64,000 bases of DNA from the NCBI GenBank assembly GCA_964500205.1, contig CAZCNS010000009.1:106362-170361 (forward strand). The letters are read 5' to 3'. Both the position numbers and the translations under genes were made by a program. Below the pieces are notes generated by a model, which was not told the origin of the DNA, did not search any database, and saw only the letters and a list, made by a program, of their open reading frames with translations. Positions 33,318 through 41,133 of the stretch are shown in pieces. Each line of letters begins with the position of its first letter. The stretch's first letter is position 1. This DNA comes from UBA10329 sp964500205 (GTDB lineage Bacteria > Bacteroidota > Bacteroidia > UBA10329).

Positions 33318-34385
33318 TCATAATGAGATTAGATGCACCGCACCGCTGCAAGAGTCACGCGATGCTCCCGTCACGGACCTGAGGACATTCGCCTCGCCTC
33401 GGAGTCGGAGCACCCCAAGCAGTGCGAAGATAAGCGCCTCCTTGAACGCTATCAACTGGGCATCAGGAAGCTTTGGTGTTGCCTTGCATTGCGATGCCAG
33501 CCGCTCCATCAGGAAGCTGTTGTAGGCCCCTCCGCCTGTCACCAGCACATCTGCTGCACCTGTGCTGTTCAGCACCCTTGCCATCTGACGGGCCGCGTGT
33601 TCAGTGACTGTGCGCAGGAGGTCTATCGGATCGGCATATGTGGGCATCAATGGCCAGACCGATGTCTCTGTCCATTCGCGTGACAATGAGGGTCTTTTCT
33701 CGCTCTGATAAACGTCCAGAGCGTCCAGATCAAGCAGCAACTCTGGAAGCACCTGACCTTGCGCTGCCAATGCGCCCCCACGGTCAAACGCCTGTCCCAG
33801 TTTTTGGGCCAACGGGTTCAGGATGATGTTCACGGGGCAGATGTCCATGGCCATGCGCTCACCGTCACTTTCAAAGCTGACATTGCTGAAGCCCCCAAGG
33901 TTCAGACAGGCACCGTAGTGTCCGAAGAGCATCCGGTCGCCAATGGGCACCAGCGGTGCACCCTGACCACCCAGTGCAACATCCAAGCTGCGGAAGTCGC
34001 TCACGGTGGTGATGCCAGTGCCAGAGGCTATCTGCGTCCCGCTGCCCACCTGAAGCGTGAACCCCCTTTCGGGTCTATGAAACACCGTGTGTCCGTGTGA
34101 TGCGATAAGGTCGGGAGCGGGAAGTGATCTTTCTTCAAGGAAAAGATTGACCTGCTGCGCAATGAAACGGCCGAGGTCGGTGTCCATAGCGGTCAGTTCC
34201 AGCCCTGCGAGGTCATGCGCTGTGGAAAGCCGTTTGCGCCAGTGGTCATCATAGCTGATGCAGCTGGCCGCAGCGATCTCGTAACTCCAGTTGCCATCCT
34301 GCTCTGAGAAAGAGCAGTAGGCGATGTCGAGACCATCCAAGGAGGTGCCGCTCATCAGACCTATGGCGGTGACAGGCTTTTTCAT
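33318..34385 (-). CDS. anmK: Anhydro-N-acetylmuramic acid kinase
   Basis: A 355-residue cell-wall recycling enzyme that phosphorylates and opens 1,6-anhydro-MurNAc. The N-terminal motif 'AIGLMSGTSLDGLDIAY' binds phosphate, 'GHTVFHRPERGFTLQVGSG' and 'RSLDVALGGQGAPLVPIGD' are family motifs, and 'VLVTGGGAYNSFLMERL' closes the ATPase core. It is upstream of nhaD but nhaD has its own promoter. Confidence 0.94.
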   Translation of the reverse strand: MKKPVTAIGLMSGTSLDGLDIAYCSFSEQDGNWSYEIAAASCISYDDHWRKRLSTAHDLAGLELTAMDTDLGRFIAQQVNLFLEERSLPAPDLIASHGHTVFHRPERGFTLQVGSGTQIASGTGITTVSDFRSLDVALGGQGAPLVPIGDRMLFGHYGACLNLGGFSNVSFESDGERMAMDICPVNIILNPLAQKLGQAFDRGGALAAQGQVLPELLLDLDALDVYQSEKRPSLSREWTETSVWPLMPTYADPIDLLRTVTEHAARQMARVLNSTGAADVLVTGGGAYNSFLMERLASQCKATPKLPDAQLIAFKEALIFALLGVLRLRGEANVLRSVTGASRDSCSGAVHLISL

Positions 34386-34412
34386 CTGCGGTTAACCCCG
34401 GTTGAACGTTAT

Positions 34413-34420
34413 CAAAGGAA
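34413..34420 (-). promoter_or_regulatory. Possible -7 box of anmK (TTCCTTTG)
   Basis: Seven of eight matches to TAnnTTTG on the minus strand, 27 nt before the anmK ATG. Confidence 0.3.
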
Positions 34421-34440
34421 TCGGCAACGTGACAAGCCTT

Positions 34441-35367
34441 TCAGAGCAATATGTCCGCCTTTTTCCGGACTTCAGCGCGTTGCTTGTCCAACATCAGCTC
34501 GTGATATAGTGACATATGTTCCAATGCTTTCTCGTGCTCTCCGATTGAGCGGTACGCCTCGGCCAGATGTTCGTGAACCATATGCTCCGTGGCTTTATAG
34601 TGGATTTTTTTCCCCAACTCCAATGACCGGTTCAAGTAATCAAAGGCTTGGTTCATATTGCCTGCTTTGATGCTGGTGATGCCGATGTTCAGCAGTTTCA
34701 CAGCCGTTCCGCGCTGATCGTCCGTCTCCCTGTCTATGCGGATGCCTTCTTCCAAGTGGGCTATCGCCTTGTCAAATTCTCCCTGCTCCACGAGAACCCC
34801 CGCAATGGCGGTTAGCATGTTGGCTACACCATAAAGTCCTTCTTGCCCCAACTCACGGGAAATTGCCAATGACTTGGCCATGAATCTCAGTGCGGTCGGG
34901 TAGTCACCAAGGGAAAAGTGAACTTGACCGATATTACCGAGTATATGGGCCTCCATTGCTTCATCACCCCAATGCTCCAAGGCTTGAAGAGCATTCTCGA
35001 AGAACACCAGCGCATTGGCCGAGTCGTTAAGTGAGCCATGCACGATACCCAGAACGCAGTACGCATGCGCCAAACCTTCGTGCCAACTGTGCTCTTGTGC
35101 GATCCTCAGGCTTTTTGTCAGCTCGTCTTGCGCCTCTGTGTTCCTCCCCATTCGCCAGAGCATCGTACCGAGATGCCGTCTGGCATCTGCTTCGAGCAGT
35201 GGCTCTTCTTCTTGCGAGGCAAGTTGCACAGCCTCGGCACTCAGCGCACGTCCCCGGTCAAAGTCCTTGCCCCGCAGTTGGTTCTTCAGCTCAAGCAAGA
35301 CCTTGATACGGTCCAACGGAGGAATCTCAGAAGAGAGTTGCGCCTCCAGTTCTTCAATGGTTCTCAT
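34441..35367 (-). CDS. Tetratricopeptide-repeat protein
   Basis: A 308-residue soluble all-helical protein with about six TPR units, e.g. 'AYCVLGIVHGSLNDSANALVFFENALQALE', 'LGNIGQVHFSLGDYPTALRFMAKSLAIS', 'IAHLEEGIRIDRETDDQRGTAVKLLNIG' and 'EHLAEAYRSIGEHEKALEHMSLYHEL'. It ends 'LDKQRAEVRKKADILL', a pattern seen before output domains (guanylate cyclase, HPt, histidine kinase), but here the protein simply stops, so it may be a truncated or stand-alone scaffold. The promoter box at 35396 supports the ATG at 35367. Confidence 0.8.
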   Translation of the reverse strand: MRTIEELEAQLSSEIPPLDRIKVLLELKNQLRGKDFDRGRALSAEAVQLASQEEEPLLEADARRHLGTMLWRMGRNTEAQDELTKSLRIAQEHSWHEGLAHAYCVLGIVHGSLNDSANALVFFENALQALEHWGDEAMEAHILGNIGQVHFSLGDYPTALRFMAKSLAISRELGQEGLYGVANMLTAIAGVLVEQGEFDKAIAHLEEGIRIDRETDDQRGTAVKLLNIGITSIKAGNMNQAFDYLNRSLELGKKIHYKATEHMVHEHLAEAYRSIGEHEKALEHMSLYHELMLDKQRAEVRKKADILL

Positions 35368-35395
35368 TTTGTTGACAGCGTGAAATGGGGTCGAG

Positions 35396-35403
35396 CGAAA
35401 GTA
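35396..35403 (-). promoter_or_regulatory. -7 promoter box of the TPR gene (TACTTTCG)
   Basis: Seven of eight matches to TAnnTTTG on the minus strand, 28 nt before the ATG. Identical to the csp box, including its distance to the start. Confidence 0.4.
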
Positions 35404-35488
35404 GATGAAAAGCAGACATCCGATGATACACCTGCTCATTTGTTGGGGCGCTGTCGGTTCTGCACGGTCGGTTTTACCTAACGAGGGC

Positions 35489-35496
35489 TACTTTTG
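35489..35496 (+). promoter_or_regulatory. -7 promoter box of acyl-CoA dehydrogenase-esterase operon (TACTTTTG)
   Basis: Perfect TAnnTTTG, 19 nt before the ATG at 35516. Confidence 0.55.
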
Positions 35497-35515
35497 CCAG
35501 CCAAAACACCGCATC

Positions 35516-36655
35516 ATGAACACACAGCTGAACGAGGAACACCTGATGATACAGAAGGCCGCGCGCGATTTCGCCAAAAGCGAGTTGCTGCCAGGTGTCA
35601 TTGACAGAGATGAGAAGATGGAGTTCCCCCATGAGCAGGTAAGGCAGATGGGTGAACTCGGCTTCCTCGGCATGATGGTAGATCCCAAGTACGGTGGAGG
35701 TGGCATGGACACCATCAGCTACGTGCTCGCGATGGAGGAGATCAGCAAGATAGACAACTCGGCTTCGGTGTGCATGAGTGTGTGCAACAGCCTGGTCAAT
35801 TGGGGTCTGGAGAAATATGGCACCGAGGAGCAGAAGCAGAAGTACCTTGTTCCGTTGGCGAAAGGCGAGAAGCTGGGCGCGTTCGCCCTTTCGGAACCGG
35901 AGGCGGGCAGCGATGCCACCTCGCAGAAGACCACCGCCATCGACATGGGAGACCACTATCTGCTCAATGGCACCAAGAACTGGATCACCAATGGGGGCAA
36001 CGCCTCCACCTACCTCGTCATCGCTCAGACCGATGAGGCCAAGAAGCACAGGGGTATCAACGTCCTGATCGTGGAGAAAGGCATGCCCGGTTTCACCATC
36101 GGGGCTAAGGAGAACAAGCTCGGTATCCGGTCTTCAGATACGCATTCGCTCATGTTCCAAGACGTGAAAGTGCCCAAGGAGAACCGCATCGGTGAGGATG
36201 GTTTCGGTTTCAAGTTCGCCATGATGACCCTCAGCGGTGGCCGTATCGGCATCGCTGCGCAGGCGATCGGCATCGCACAGGGCGCTTACGAGCTGGCTTT
36301 GGCCTACTCGAAGGAGCGCAAGGCGTTCGGTGTGCCCATCTCGGAGCATCAGGCCATTCAGTTCAAGCTGGCAGACATGGCGACCAACATCGAGGCTGCC
36401 CGTCTGCTGGTGTACAAGGCGGCTTGGGAGAAGGACGCTGGCCTCAACTACGATACTTCCAGTGCCATGGCGAAGCTCTATGCCAGCAAGGTGGCGATGG
36501 ATACGACCATTGAGGCCGTGCAAGTGCATGGCGGCTACGGTTTTGTGAAAGAGTATCATGTGGAACGCCTCATGCGCGATGCGAAGATCACCCAGATCTA
36601 CGAGGGCACATCAGAGGTGCAGAAGATCGTGATATCGCGGGCGATGCTCAAATGA
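35516..36655 (+). CDS. Acyl-CoA dehydrogenase
   Basis: A 379-residue paralogue of the enzyme at 18003-19145. It starts 'MNTQLNEEHLMIQKAARDFAKSELLPG', contains 'GAFALSEPEAGSDATSQKTTA' and ends 'QVHGGYGFVKEYHVERLMRDAKITQIYEGTSEVQKIVISRAML' with the catalytic Glu of YEGTSE. It is probably butyryl/short-chain specific. It overlaps the downstream esterase gene by 4 nt (ATGA), so the two proteins are probably made together. Confidence 0.94.
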   Translation: MNTQLNEEHLMIQKAARDFAKSELLPGVIDRDEKMEFPHEQVRQMGELGFLGMMVDPKYGGGGMDTISYVLAMEEISKIDNSASVCMSVCNSLVNWGLEKYGTEEQKQKYLVPLAKGEKLGAFALSEPEAGSDATSQKTTAIDMGDHYLLNGTKNWITNGGNASTYLVIAQTDEAKKHRGINVLIVEKGMPGFTIGAKENKLGIRSSDTHSLMFQDVKVPKENRIGEDGFGFKFAMMTLSGGRIGIAAQAIGIAQGAYELALAYSKERKAFGVPISEHQAIQFKLADMATNIEAARLLVYKAAWEKDAGLNYDTSSAMAKLYASKVAMDTTIEAVQVHGGYGFVKEYHVERLMRDAKITQIYEGTSEVQKIVISRAMLK

Positions 36656-37317
36656 GCGAGACCTCAGAAAGCATCGGAAAGCACAGTGTGACCGTTTCGC
36701 GAACGGCCCGTTATTTCACGCTCAACGCCATCACGCCCGCCACGAAGCGCATTTGGCTCGTGTTCCACGGCTACGGACAGCTCGGTCAGTACTTCATCCG
36801 TCATTTCAGTCACTTTGACCCGAAAGAGAACGCCATCGTTGCGCTGGAGGGACTTTCTCGGTTCTATGTAGAAGGACTAAGTGGTCGCGTTGGTGCATCG
36901 TGGATGACCAGCGAGGACCGCGAGGACGAGATCACCGATCAGAGCAGCTATATCAACGCGGTGCTCCGCGACCTCGGTATCGACCCCGGAAACGAACCGC
37001 GCCTCACCGTGCTGGGTTTCTCGCAGGGAACTGCCACTGCCATCCGCTGGATGGTGACAAACGGCATCCGCGCCCGTCAGCTTGTCATTTGGGCGGGATC
37101 CTTGCCACATGATGTGACCCCTGAACAGCTTCGGGAGACGCTATCATCCTCCAAGGTCGATTTCTGCATCGGCACGCAGGATGAGTTCATCACCAAAGAG
37201 AAGGTGGATGAGAAAATGGCTGAGCTCGAAAAACTGCTTCCGCAGCTTCAGGTGCATTGGTTTGAGGGAAAGCACACCCTCCATGGAGATACCTTGAGCG
37301 AGGTGTGCGCTGACTGA
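36652..37317 (+). CDS. Alpha/beta hydrolase, phospholipase/carboxylesterase type
   Basis: A 221-residue soluble hydrolase. 'IWLVFHGYGQLGQYFIRHF' is the oxyanion region, 'LTVLGFSQGTATAIRWMV' the nucleophile elbow (GFSQG, catalytic Ser), 'CIGTQDEFI' holds the Asp and 'FEGKHTLHGDTL' the His. It belongs to the carboxylesterase/thioesterase 2-like group; coupling to an acyl-CoA dehydrogenase suggests an acyl thioester or ester substrate, which is inference only. Confidence 0.85.
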   Translation: MSETSESIGKHSVTVSRTARYFTLNAITPATKRIWLVFHGYGQLGQYFIRHFSHFDPKENAIVALEGLSRFYVEGLSGRVGASWMTSEDREDEITDQSSYINAVLRDLGIDPGNEPRLTVLGFSQGTATAIRWMVTNGIRARQLVIWAGSLPHDVTPEQLRETLSSSKVDFCIGTQDEFITKEKVDEKMAELEKLLPQLQVHWFEGKHTLHGDTLSEVCAD

Positions 37318-37322
37318 ACGGT

Positions 37323-37811
37323 TCAGACCGTCTTCTTCCCGTAGAATTGCGCAATGAGGCTCAACTGACCGCAGTGAGTGCCCTCGTGGCGTATGGTGTG
37401 CTGCGCGATGAACTTCTTGCTGCTCTTGCCTCCGAACTGTATGCCGAGGATGTTGTCCTTCGCCAGTTCATCATCGGTCATTCTGCTGAGGCACTCCAGC
37501 GCATAGGTGTGAACGGCTTTGAACTGTGCCAGTACCTCTTCAAGTTCGGGCAGGTCGGTGCTTGGCGGCAGGGTGCCGATGGCGAATAGATTCAGCCATG
37601 GGATATCCATCGGGGCATGGCCCAGCGACTCTACCAGCAGCCGGTGCTCGGCCCAAGTGAGGTGGGCCATGATCCAGTACGGGCTGTTGGTGGTGTAGTC
37701 CCCTACGGTGAAGGTGCGGTGCATGTCCTCGCCCTTCAGTTTGGAGAGGTAGAAGCGCGTCAAGTTGCGCGTCTCGTCCATTGATTCGGCCAGAATTTCT
37801 GCGGTGGTCAT
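37323..37811 (-). CDS. DinB-family protein
   Basis: A 162-residue four-helix-bundle protein of the DinB/YfiT superfamily. Candidate metal ligands are His in 'WIMAHLTWAEHRLLVESLG' (about 48-58) and the pair in 'QHTIRHEGTHCGQLSLIAQFYGKK' near the C-terminus. Members include bacillithiol- or mycothiol-dependent transferases and many of unknown function; the substrate is not inferable. It is convergent with the esterase gene (5-nt gap) and downstream of the zeta-type toxin on the same strand (15-nt gap). Confidence 0.88.
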   Translation of the reverse strand: MTTAEILAESMDETRNLTRFYLSKLKGEDMHRTFTVGDYTTNSPYWIMAHLTWAEHRLLVESLGHAPMDIPWLNLFAIGTLPPSTDLPELEEVLAQFKAVHTYALECLSRMTDDELAKDNILGIQFGGKSSKKFIAQHTIRHEGTHCGQLSLIAQFYGKKTV

Positions 37812-37826
37812 GGTTAAGTGGTTAGT

Positions 37827-38603
37827 TCAAACGCTTGGATGCTCAGCATAGTAGGTATGGAACCATCCAGGTATGCTACTCGAATCGGGGATGACCCATT
37901 CCTTTTCCCCTCCAACACTCTTGAATCGTGCAAATAGCTTCGACTGCTCATCATTGGTGGAGTTGTCGAAGAAGAATGCCTGATACGACAGTTGTGCCGC
38001 TTCATACATCAGACTCATAGAGCGTGCATAGCGCGACCTGATCTTATCCTCAGGCACATCATGCCCATTCTGCTTCACTCTTACCCGTTTCACACGATAG
38101 ACATTGATCTCCGGGTCTTGAGTGGAAACGAAATAGAGATACACCTTGTATCCCTGTTCCGCTGCCTGACGCATGAAATCCAACTTACCTGCATGCGAGA
38201 ATACCGTCTCGAAAGAGAATCTCTTTCTTTCAGGAAGAAGTCTCTTTCGGAGAAAATCAGCGATGATCTGCGCCAAGCGTTCCAAAGCCTCCTCTGTGAC
38301 CAAGTGTATCCTGCTTCCCTCAAATCTGAAAGACCCGAGAAAGGCCTGTGGAGTGAATTCTCCTGATAGAAGGCCGGAATCAACCGCAATAGTGACAAAC
38401 TGGTCATGATTCACGTGAACTTGGTAGGAGGTGAGGTCTACAGAACCTGACCTCAGTTCACGGGCAATATCATCTGCATTGACATATATGCCAAAGTCAA
38501 TGGGCCTATCTGCCACCTTGAATTCCCGGACAGAGTTGATGACCGTGCTCTTGCCTGAACCGTTCGGACCAGCGAATACCCTAAGGCGAAGTGACCTTTC
38601 CAT
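37827..38603 (-). CDS. Zeta-toxin-family kinase-like protein
   Basis: A 258-residue P-loop protein of the zeta-toxin/AAA_33 type. Walker A 'VFAGPNGSGKSTVINSV' is at residues 9-25; 'YVNADDIARELRSG' and 'FSFETVFSHAGKLDFMRQAAEQGYKVYLYFVST' are the substrate/kinase motifs, with 'RVKQNGHDVPEDKIRSRYARSM' typical of the family. Zeta toxins phosphorylate UDP-N-acetylglucosamine sugars and are neutralised by a partner. The gene overlaps by 23 nt the small upstream gene that is probably its partner. A chaperone-like or housekeeping kinase role cannot be excluded. Confidence 0.82.
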   Translation of the reverse strand: MERSLRLRVFAGPNGSGKSTVINSVREFKVADRPIDFGIYVNADDIARELRSGSVDLTSYQVHVNHDQFVTIAVDSGLLSGEFTPQAFLGSFRFEGSRIHLVTEEALERLAQIIADFLRKRLLPERKRFSFETVFSHAGKLDFMRQAAEQGYKVYLYFVSTQDPEINVYRVKRVRVKQNGHDVPEDKIRSRYARSMSLMYEAAQLSYQAFFFDNSTNDEQSKLFARFKSVGGEKEWVIPDSSSIPGWFHTYYAEHPSV

Positions 38604-38814
38604 CCAGCAAAAGGTCAGACACCTTTACATTCTCTGGTAACTTCTTCAGTCGGGTAATGGTGCCGTCAGCATCCTCACGGACCAACCATCCATCCAAGGA
38701 TTTGATGACGTGTCCTGCCACCTCCATGGCATTCTTCGCGGCTTCTTGAAATGCCTTTTTGGAAAGCCTTTCCAGATCGCGCGTTCTGAGATATTCGGTT
38801 TTCACATCGTCCAT
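38581..38814 (-). CDS. Small putative antitoxin paired with the zeta-type protein
   Basis: A 77-residue protein not assigned to a known antitoxin family. The first two-thirds are helical and charged ('TRDLERLSKKAFQEAAKNAMEVAGHVIKSLDGWL') and the end ('EDADGTITRLKKLPENVKVSDLLLDG') looks like a strand-rich tail. It precedes and overlaps the zeta-type gene by 23 nt, the usual antitoxin-first order. A perfect -7 box 22 nt before the ATG supports this start. Toxin neutralisation is inferred from position only. Confidence 0.65.
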   Translation of the reverse strand: MDDVKTEYLRTRDLERLSKKAFQEAAKNAMEVAGHVIKSLDGWLVREDADGTITRLKKLPENVKVSDLLLDGKVTSP

Positions 38815-38836
38815 GGCCGTGAAGAATCAATAAGTC

Positions 38837-38844
38837 CAAAGGTA
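38837..38844 (-). promoter_or_regulatory. -7 promoter box of the putative toxin-antitoxin operon (TACCTTTG)
   Basis: Perfect TAnnTTTG on the minus strand, 22 nt before the ATG at 38814. Confidence 0.55.
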
Positions 38845-39135
38845 AGGATGATCTGGCAGCCACCAAGCTGAGACACTGCCATACACATGGATGGGGTTCA
38901 TCCAGCACTAGTGCATCATCAGGTGTTATCTGCGGCACGTCACCGAAGCAAACGCAGTATCTGGCAATGTTGAGCGGCCAATGGATTGCTGGTCATCCAC
39001 CATAATCCGCCCAATGGAAACATCGGCCTCAAGCCGCCCCTGCTTTCATCAGTATTTTCGTGCCCGCTTCAAAAACAGACCCATGTGGTCTTTTTTGGAA
39101 TCATCCATCATCACTCAGCAATCCACAATCCATTT
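38845..39135. other. Gene-free stretch between the toxin pair and rseP
   Basis: About 320 nt between the start codons of divergent genes, counting the promoter at 38837. A weak rseP-oriented -7 box TATTTTCG is at 39053-39060. No hairpin, tRNA or coding frame with a family match is visible. The open plus-strand frame upstream of rseP lacks homology-like residues. Confidence 0.5.
39053..39060 (+). promoter_or_regulatory. Possible -7 box of rseP (TATTTTCG)
   Basis: Seven of eight matches to TAnnTTTG, 75 nt before the rseP ATG. Confidence 0.25.
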
Positions 39136-40458
39136 ATGGACGTCCTCATACAGGCATCGCAGTTCTTCCTCAGCCTCAGCATTCTCATCATCCTTCACGA
39201 GTTCGGGCATTTCAGCGCGGCAAAGGCATTCGGGATGCGGGTGGAACGGTTCTACCTTTTCTTCAATCCCTATTTCTCTCTTTTCAAGAAGAAGATAGGC
39301 GACACGGTTTATGGCATTGGCTGGCTGCCGCTGGGTGGCTACGTGAAGATATCGGGCATGGTCGATGAGAGCATGGACAAGGAGCAGATGGCACAGCCAC
39401 CGCAGCCTTGGGAGTTCCGCAGCAAGCCGGCTTGGCAGCGGCTCATCGTGATGATAGGGGGTGTGGTGGTCAACGTCATTCTCGGAGTGGTCATCTACTG
39501 GGGCATTCTCTTCTACTATGGCGAAAGCTACCTGCCCAATGCCAATGTGAAGTATGGTATCATGGCCGATTCGCTGGCCATGGAGCTGGGACTTCGCAAT
39601 GGCGACCGCATCCTCTACCTCGATGGCATTGAGGTTGACAACTTCAATCAGATACCCGTGGACATCGTGCTCAATGAGGTCAAGGTCATTACGGTGGAGC
39701 GCGAGGGTGAGGTGGTGGAGGTGAAGGTGCCCGATGACATCATGCCCAAGTTGATGAAGGCCCGCAGCCTTCTCTCAGTGCGCATCCCGTTTCATGTGGA
39801 CCGCTTCGCCCCCGGCTCGGTGGCCAAGGAAGCGGGTTTTGAAAAGGGTGATGTGATCGTGGGCCTGAACGGGGAGACCATTCCTTTCTTCGATGAGTTC
39901 AAGAATGCGTTGCAGGCGTTCAAAGGTGAGACGGTAGAGGTGGGCATCATACGCGATGGTCAGCCGATGCAGATTGAGGTTGAGGTGCCAGAGTCAGGGC
40001 TGCTGGGCGTCTATCCCGTTGGCGACCTAAAGGAATTCTTCGATGTGAAAGAGGTGAAATACGGCTTCTTCGAGAGCTTCCCCAAGGGCATGGAAAAAGC
40101 GTACGGCACCTTTTCCAGCTACATCCAGCAAATGAAACTGATCTTCTCGCCAAGTGCCAAGGGCTACGAGAGCCTCGGTGGGTTCATCACCATCGGCAGC
40201 ATTTTCAGCACGGAGTGGAACTGGCTGCAGTTTTGGAACATCACCGCGTTCCTCAGCATCGTGCTGGCTGTGATGAACATCCTGCCCATTCCTGCGCTGG
40301 ACGGGGGGCATGTCGTCTTTCTCCTTTATGAGATGGTGACAGGCAAGCAACTGCCTGACAAGGTGCTGGAAGTGGCGCAGTACATCGGTATGATCCTGCT
40401 GTTCACGCTGCTCATCTTCGCCAACGGCAACGACATCTTCAAGCTCTTTGCAAAATGA
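39136..40458 (+). CDS. rseP: RseP-type site-2 (intramembrane) metalloprotease
   Basis: A 440-residue inner-membrane zinc protease that cleaves anti-sigma factors or other membrane proteins after a first cut. The zinc motif HEFGH is at residues 21-25 in the first TM helix and the second ligand motif LDGG at 388-391. Two PDZ regions lie between ('SLAMELGLRNGDRILYLDGIEV' and 'SVAKEAGFEKGDVIVGLNGETIP'), and the C-terminal TM helices follow. The ATG at 39136 gives the canonical short N-terminus before HEFGH. The dxr gene, often adjacent in Bacteroidota, is elsewhere (10283). Confidence 0.93.
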   Translation: MDVLIQASQFFLSLSILIILHEFGHFSAAKAFGMRVERFYLFFNPYFSLFKKKIGDTVYGIGWLPLGGYVKISGMVDESMDKEQMAQPPQPWEFRSKPAWQRLIVMIGGVVVNVILGVVIYWGILFYYGESYLPNANVKYGIMADSLAMELGLRNGDRILYLDGIEVDNFNQIPVDIVLNEVKVITVEREGEVVEVKVPDDIMPKLMKARSLLSVRIPFHVDRFAPGSVAKEAGFEKGDVIVGLNGETIPFFDEFKNALQAFKGETVEVGIIRDGQPMQIEVEVPESGLLGVYPVGDLKEFFDVKEVKYGFFESFPKGMEKAYGTFSSYIQQMKLIFSPSAKGYESLGGFITIGSIFSTEWNWLQFWNITAFLSIVLAVMNILPIPALDGGHVVFLLYEMVTGKQLPDKVLEVAQYIGMILLFTLLIFANGNDIFKLFAK

Positions 40459-40481
40459 GGTGGTCAAGGCCGTCCGTCTTT

Positions 40482-40489
40482 TAACTTTG
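40482..40489 (+). promoter_or_regulatory. -7 promoter box of the MNT/HEPN pair (TAACTTTG)
   Basis: Perfect TAnnTTTG, 5 nt before the ATG at 40495, so the mRNA is probably leaderless. Confidence 0.55.
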
Positions 40490-40494
40490 AACTC

Positions 40495-40800
40495 ATGAAG
40501 CCGTCAGTAAGCAGATTTCTTCCTCAGATACGTGAGGTCATGCGTTCGCACCGGGTGAAGCGGGCCTATGCTTACGGTTCAGTCTGTACAGAAGGGTTCG
40601 GCCCGGAGAGTGATATAGACCTGTTGGTGGCGTTTGACACCGATGAGCCTTTCGAGGGGTATGCCGAGAATTTCTGGTCGCTGGAATCAGCCCTTGAGAA
40701 GCTGCTGAACAGACGGGTGGACATTGTGACGGAGAGTCAGCTGCAGAATCCGTTCATCATTGAGAACGTGAATCGCACGAAGGAGCGCATCTATGAATAA
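40495..40800 (+). CDS. MntA-like minimal nucleotidyltransferase (antitoxin)
   Basis: A 101-residue nucleotidyltransferase of the MNT type. The active site is 'YAYGSVCTEGFGPESDIDLLVAF' (GS...DxD at about 27-44), with a third acidic residue in 'RRVDIVTESQL'. In MNT/HEPN modules such proteins neutralise the HEPN RNase by adding AMP to a tyrosine next to its RX4HXY motif. It overlaps the HEPN gene by 8 nt. The second residue of the usual GSxxR/KG motif region is Val-Cys here, a modest departure. Confidence 0.87.
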   Translation: MKPSVSRFLPQIREVMRSHRVKRAYAYGSVCTEGFGPESDIDLLVAFDTDEPFEGYAENFWSLESALEKLLNRRVDIVTESQLQNPFIIENVNRTKERIYE

Positions 40801-41133
40801 GGACATCCGTGCCCATCTGCTTGACATTGTCGCGTGTGTCGAATTCATCGAGCGACATCTTGGTGAGAAACGGAACTTTCACGAGTACAGAGAGGATGAG
40901 CTGAGGAAGGCTGCGGTTGAGCGGAAGATCGCCATCATAGGAGAGGCACTCCATCGCTGTGACAGGCTGGACTCGGAGTTGCCGATTACCAACAAGCGGA
41001 ATATCATCGGCACAAGAATCGGATTGTCCATGCATACGATGCTGTGGACCATGCCACGATGTGGGAGATCATCGTCAGGCATCTTCCCAAACTCAAAGAT
41101 GAAGTGACCGCAGTCCTGAATCAACTTACATGA
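40793..41133 (+). pseudogene. HepT-like HEPN (DUF86) toxin gene with frameshift in catalytic motif
   Basis: The frame from 40793 encodes a normal DUF86 HEPN start ('MNKDIRAHLLDIVACVEFIERHL', 'ERKIAIIGEALHRCD', 'LPITNKRNIIGTR') up to 41017, then continues with unrelated residues to 41107. In the -1/+2 frame from 41017 the expected end follows: 'NRIVHAYDAVDHATMWEIIVRHL' and then 'PKLKDEVTAVLNQLT', stop at 41131-41133. One missing A in AAGAAT explains it. The break falls inside the RX4HXY active site (R|NRIVHAY). Either the toxin is dead or this is a sequence error. The restored stop would overlap the next start as ATGA. Confidence 0.85.

Noticed and set aside
38986..39135. 50-codon N-terminal extension of RseP
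   Set aside because: RseP proteins start a few residues before the HEFGH helix; the extension is not hydrophobic or conserved-looking.
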